NCBI GenBank assembly: GCA_002441395.1
Contig: DJVZ01000038.1
Coordinates: 82,846 to 98,883, forward strand
DNA: 16,038 nt
Source: Spirochaetaceae bacterium UBA6243
GTDB taxonomy: Bacteria; Spirochaetota; Spirochaetia; Treponematales; Rectinemataceae
Direction: 5' to 3'
The notes under the pieces were generated by a model. The model did no database searches, had not been told where the DNA came from, and saw only the letters and a program-made list of their open reading frames with translations. A program made the position numbers and the translations under genes. Shown here piece by piece: positions 13,997-16,038 of this stretch (its first letter is position 1; each line of letters starts with the position of its first letter).

Positions 13997-14048
13997 CGCT
14001 TCAGAAAAACAACTACATTCAGATCCAATACCAGGAGGAGATGGAAGG

Positions 14049-15686
14049 ATGAATACTCCCCGTACCATCCGTATATTCGATACGACACTTCGCGATGGAG
14101 AACAGGCGCCGGGCTGCAGCATGAACCAAGTGGAAAAGCTCGAGGTCGCCGGGGCTCTCGCATCGCTCGGCGTAGATGTCATCGAGGCCGGTTTCGCGAT
14201 CGCCAGCCCCGGGGATTCCGCCTCAATCCACGAGATCGCGCGCACCGTGCGCGGACCAGTCATCGCGAGCCTGTCGCGCGCGGTCGAACTCGACATTGAC
14301 GCTTCGTGGGATGCCCTGCGCGGCGCGGAAAGGCCGCGCATCCATGTCTTCATCGCCACATCCCCTATCCATATGAAATACAAACTGCGCATGAAACCGG
14401 ACGAGGTCGTCGCACAGGCCGCCGCCATGGTCAAGTATGCGAGGAAACGCTGCCCCGATGTCGAATTCTCGGCGGAAGACGCGTCGCGCTCCGACCTTGA
14501 GTTTCTGTGCAGAATTCTCACCGCCGTCATTGAGGCCGGAGCGTCGACGGTGAATGTGCCGGATACCGTCGGATACGCCATGCCCGGCGAGTTCGGCTCG
14601 CTGATCCGGTCCATCCGCGCAGGCACGCCCAATATCGATGGCGCCGTAGTATCGGTACATTGCCACAATGATCTCGGCTTCGCCGTCGCCAACAGTCTGG
14701 CGGCCATCGAGGCCGGCGCGGACCAGGTGGAGTGTACCATCAACGGCATCGGCGAGCGCGCGGGCAACGCGGCCCTCGAAGAGATAGTGATGGCCATGCG
14801 CACGCGGGCGGACTATCTTCGCTCCGCCTGCGGCACGGGCCTCCGCTGCAACGTCGATACCACCAGGATCTACCCTGTCTCGCGCCTCGTCTCGACGGTC
14901 ACCGGCTCACGCGTTCAACCCAACAAGGCCATCGTCGGCGAGAACGCCTTCGCCCATGAGGCCGGCATCCACCAGCACGGCGTCCTCACGAACCGCGAGA
15001 CCTACGAGATCATGACGCCCGAGTCGATCGGACTGCCCCGGAACCGGATGGTGCTCGGCAAACATTCGGGCCGGCACGCCTTCGACGAGCGTCTGAAAGA
15101 GCTGGGCTTTCGTCTGGAAGCTGAGCGCGCGGCGCGCCTTTTCGAGGCTTTCAAGATATTGGCCGACAAGAAAAAAGTGATAACCAACCGCGATATCGAG
15201 GCCCTGGTCCGCGGAGCGGTACCTGACCGGCCGGCCGCGTGGCGACTGGAACGCTTCATCATAAACTCGGGAAGCACTATTACGTCGACGAGCGCGGTAT
15301 GTCTCGTGTCTGCCGGCGGACAGACATGCGAGCAGGTGGCGATTGGCGACGGCCCCATCGACGCGTCCTTCAACGCCATCGACAAGATTGTGAACGCGAA
15401 ACCAGTCCTCGAGGATTTCTCGCTCGATTCCGTGACGGACGGCAAGGATGCCCAGGGTGAGGCCCGAGTCAGGATACGGCTGGCCGACCGGACCTATAAC
15501 GGGCATGGAGTCTCGACCGACATCGTCGAGGCAAGCGTCCGGGCCTATGTCGACGCGATCAACGCCGTACTCGGCGATGCCGCCGTCGTCAGCGGCGCGG
15601 CCGACGACGCGAGCCGGCCAGAAGATACGGCGAACAAACGGGACGGTACCAAAGCCTTTGCAGAAACAGAAAGGAGCAACCAATGA
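14049..15686 (+). CDS. leuA: 2-isopropylmalate synthase
   Basis: A 545-residue enzyme for the first committed step of leucine synthesis: acetyl-CoA plus 2-oxoisovalerate gives 2-isopropylmalate. The DRE-TIM barrel has DTTLRDGEQ (11-19; R15, D16), IHVFIATSPIHMKYKL (98-113), metal-binding HCHND (204-208) and GERAGNAALEE (236-246), then IHQHGVL (307-313). A C-terminal LeuA dimer domain (about 395-505), the leucine feedback site in the family, is present. IATSPIHMKYK favours LeuA over citramalate or homocitrate synthase. Beyond about 510 there is a hydrophilic tail of some 35 residues not usual for the family. GGAGGAG lies 8 bases before the ATG. Its TGA overlaps the leuC ATG by 4 bases. Control by the upstream leader peptide is inferred. 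Confidence 0.94.
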   Translation: MNTPRTIRIFDTTLRDGEQAPGCSMNQVEKLEVAGALASLGVDVIEAGFAIASPGDSASIHEIARTVRGPVIASLSRAVELDIDASWDALRGAERPRIHVFIATSPIHMKYKLRMKPDEVVAQAAAMVKYARKRCPDVEFSAEDASRSDLEFLCRILTAVIEAGASTVNVPDTVGYAMPGEFGSLIRSIRAGTPNIDGAVVSVHCHNDLGFAVANSLAAIEAGADQVECTINGIGERAGNAALEEIVMAMRTRADYLRSACGTGLRCNVDTTRIYPVSRLVSTVTGSRVQPNKAIVGENAFAHEAGIHQHGVLTNRETYEIMTPESIGLPRNRMVLGKHSGRHAFDERLKELGFRLEAERAARLFEAFKILADKKKVITNRDIEALVRGAVPDRPAAWRLERFIINSGSTITSTSAVCLVSAGGQTCEQVAIGDGPIDASFNAIDKIVNAKPVLEDFSLDSVTDGKDAQGEARVRIRLADRTYNGHGVSTDIVEASVRAYVDAINAVLGDAAVVSGAADDASRPEDTANKRDGTKAFAETERSNQ

Positions 15687-16038
15687 CGATGACTCAGAAA
15701 ATCCTCGCGGACCACGCGGGCTTGCCTTCCGTGGAAGCGGGCCAGCTCATCGAGGCGCGGGTCGACCTCGTCCTGGGCAACGACGTGACGGCCCCCGTCG
15801 CGATCAAAGAATTCGAGAAGATCGGTGTCGCAGAGGTCTTTGACCGGCGGCGGATCGCCCTCGTGCCGGACCATTTCGCGCCAAATAAAGATATCAAATC
15901 GGCCGAGCAGTGCAGGATTATGCGCGACTTCGCCAGAAAACATGATATCGAACACTATTTTGAGATCGGCCGCATGGGCATCGAGCACGCGCTCCTCCCC
16001 GAACAGGGGCTCGTGCTGCCCGGAGAACTCGTCGTAGG
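15683..16038 (+). CDS. leuC: 3-isopropylmalate dehydratase large subunit (partial, runs off right edge)
   Basis: The first 118 codons of an aconitase-family subunit, about 28% of the usual length of roughly 420. It would isomerise 2- to 3-isopropylmalate together with LeuD, using a [4Fe-4S] cluster. The translated start MTMTQKILADHAG, then the segments VDLVLGNDVTAPVAIKEF and ALVPDHFAPNKDIKSAEQ, match the shorter LeuC/HacA-type family found in archaea and many anaerobes; VPDHF...NKDIKSAEQ is its hallmark. The cluster cysteines lie beyond the window. The ATG at 15683 overlaps the leuA TGA (ATGA), and AAGGAG lies about 7 bases upstream. leuD and leuB probably follow downstream. Confidence 0.93.
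   Translation, partial: MTMTQKILADHAGLPSVEAGQLIEARVDLVLGNDVTAPVAIKEFEKIGVAEVFDRRRIALVPDHFAPNKDIKSAEQCRIMRDFARKHDIEHYFEIGRMGIEHALLPEQGLVLPGELVV

Noticed and set aside
13722..14048. A T-box riboswitch upstream of leuA
   Set aside because: The leader length would fit, but I do not see the conserved AGGGTGGNACCGCG T-box sequence. The nearest stretch (around 13938-13954) matches only in a few positions, and no T-rich terminator is present.
14041..14052. A 3-codon ORF (ATG GAA GGA TGA) whose stop overlaps the leuA start
   Set aside because: Its ATG lies only 2 bases after AGGAGG, too close for efficient initiation. A similar mini-ORF sits before the nucleotidyltransferase ATG (13616-13605). Both are short enough to be chance.
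13673..14803. A 376-codon open frame on the minus strand across the leu leader and leuA
   Set aside because: It is antisense to leuA, whose motifs are clear, and its translation is Ser/Ala/Arg/Met-rich with no domain. High GC content keeps the antisense frame open.

Overview
The window is bacterial chromosomal DNA with dense coding and mostly same-strand gene blocks. It contains no rRNA, tRNA, CRISPR array or insertion sequence that I can see. The solute-binding protein, a TPR protein and an L,D-transpeptidase-like protein carry Sec signal peptides without a lipobox cysteine, which suggests a diderm with a periplasm. The ferredoxin-linked NfnAB transhydrogenase and a polyferredoxin membrane protein point to an anaerobic or fermentative organism. 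From general protein resemblance I lean to a free-living Spirochaetota (Treponema/Spirochaeta/Rectinema-like), but this is only an impression and was not tested by any search.

Layout. (1) 96-9444, all minus strand, read right to left: nfnA-nfnB (electron-bifurcating transhydrogenase, ATGA overlap), a secreted TPR protein, a YihX-like HAD phosphatase, then a three-gene ABC importer (solute-binding protein, ATPase, fused permease), a histidine phosphatase, and a periplasmic L,D-transpeptidase-like protein that ends at a strong terminator. A hairpin terminator/attenuator sits between the binding-protein and ATPase genes. (2) 9445-9658 is a divergent control region with three helically phased TTTGCA repeats. 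(3) 9659-11897, plus strand: a NapH-type membrane polyferredoxin with an unusual duplicated C-terminal domain, followed 10 bp later by a nucleoside-phosphorylase-family gene and a terminator. (4) 11966-13608, minus strand: a sugar nucleotidyltransferase overlapping a left-handed beta-helix (GlmU C-terminal-like) protein; together they look like a split bifunctional enzyme. (5) 13609-16038: a 440-bp divergent region, then leuA and the start of leuC (leucine biosynthesis) on the plus strand.

The most interesting element is in region 5. Upstream of leuA, a consensus-like promoter is followed at once by a short ORF (13722-13910). Its last 26 residues include 15 branched-chain amino acids (7 Ile, 6 Leu, 2 Val). 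After the ORF come mutually exclusive RNA stems. This looks like a branched-chain amino acid leader peptide/attenuator controlling leuA-leuC, possibly translated from a leaderless transcript. Two other genes that lack a Shine-Dalgarno sequence also have promoter-like elements placed so that transcription would begin at or within a few bases of the ATG, so leaderless mRNA may be a recurring feature here.

How the genes work together: NfnAB and the polyferredoxin protein would handle NADH/NADPH/ferredoxin redox balance. The ABC importer is flanked by two phosphatases, so a phosphorylated substrate is worth considering alongside Fe(III). leuA-leuC begin a leucine operon that continues past the right edge.
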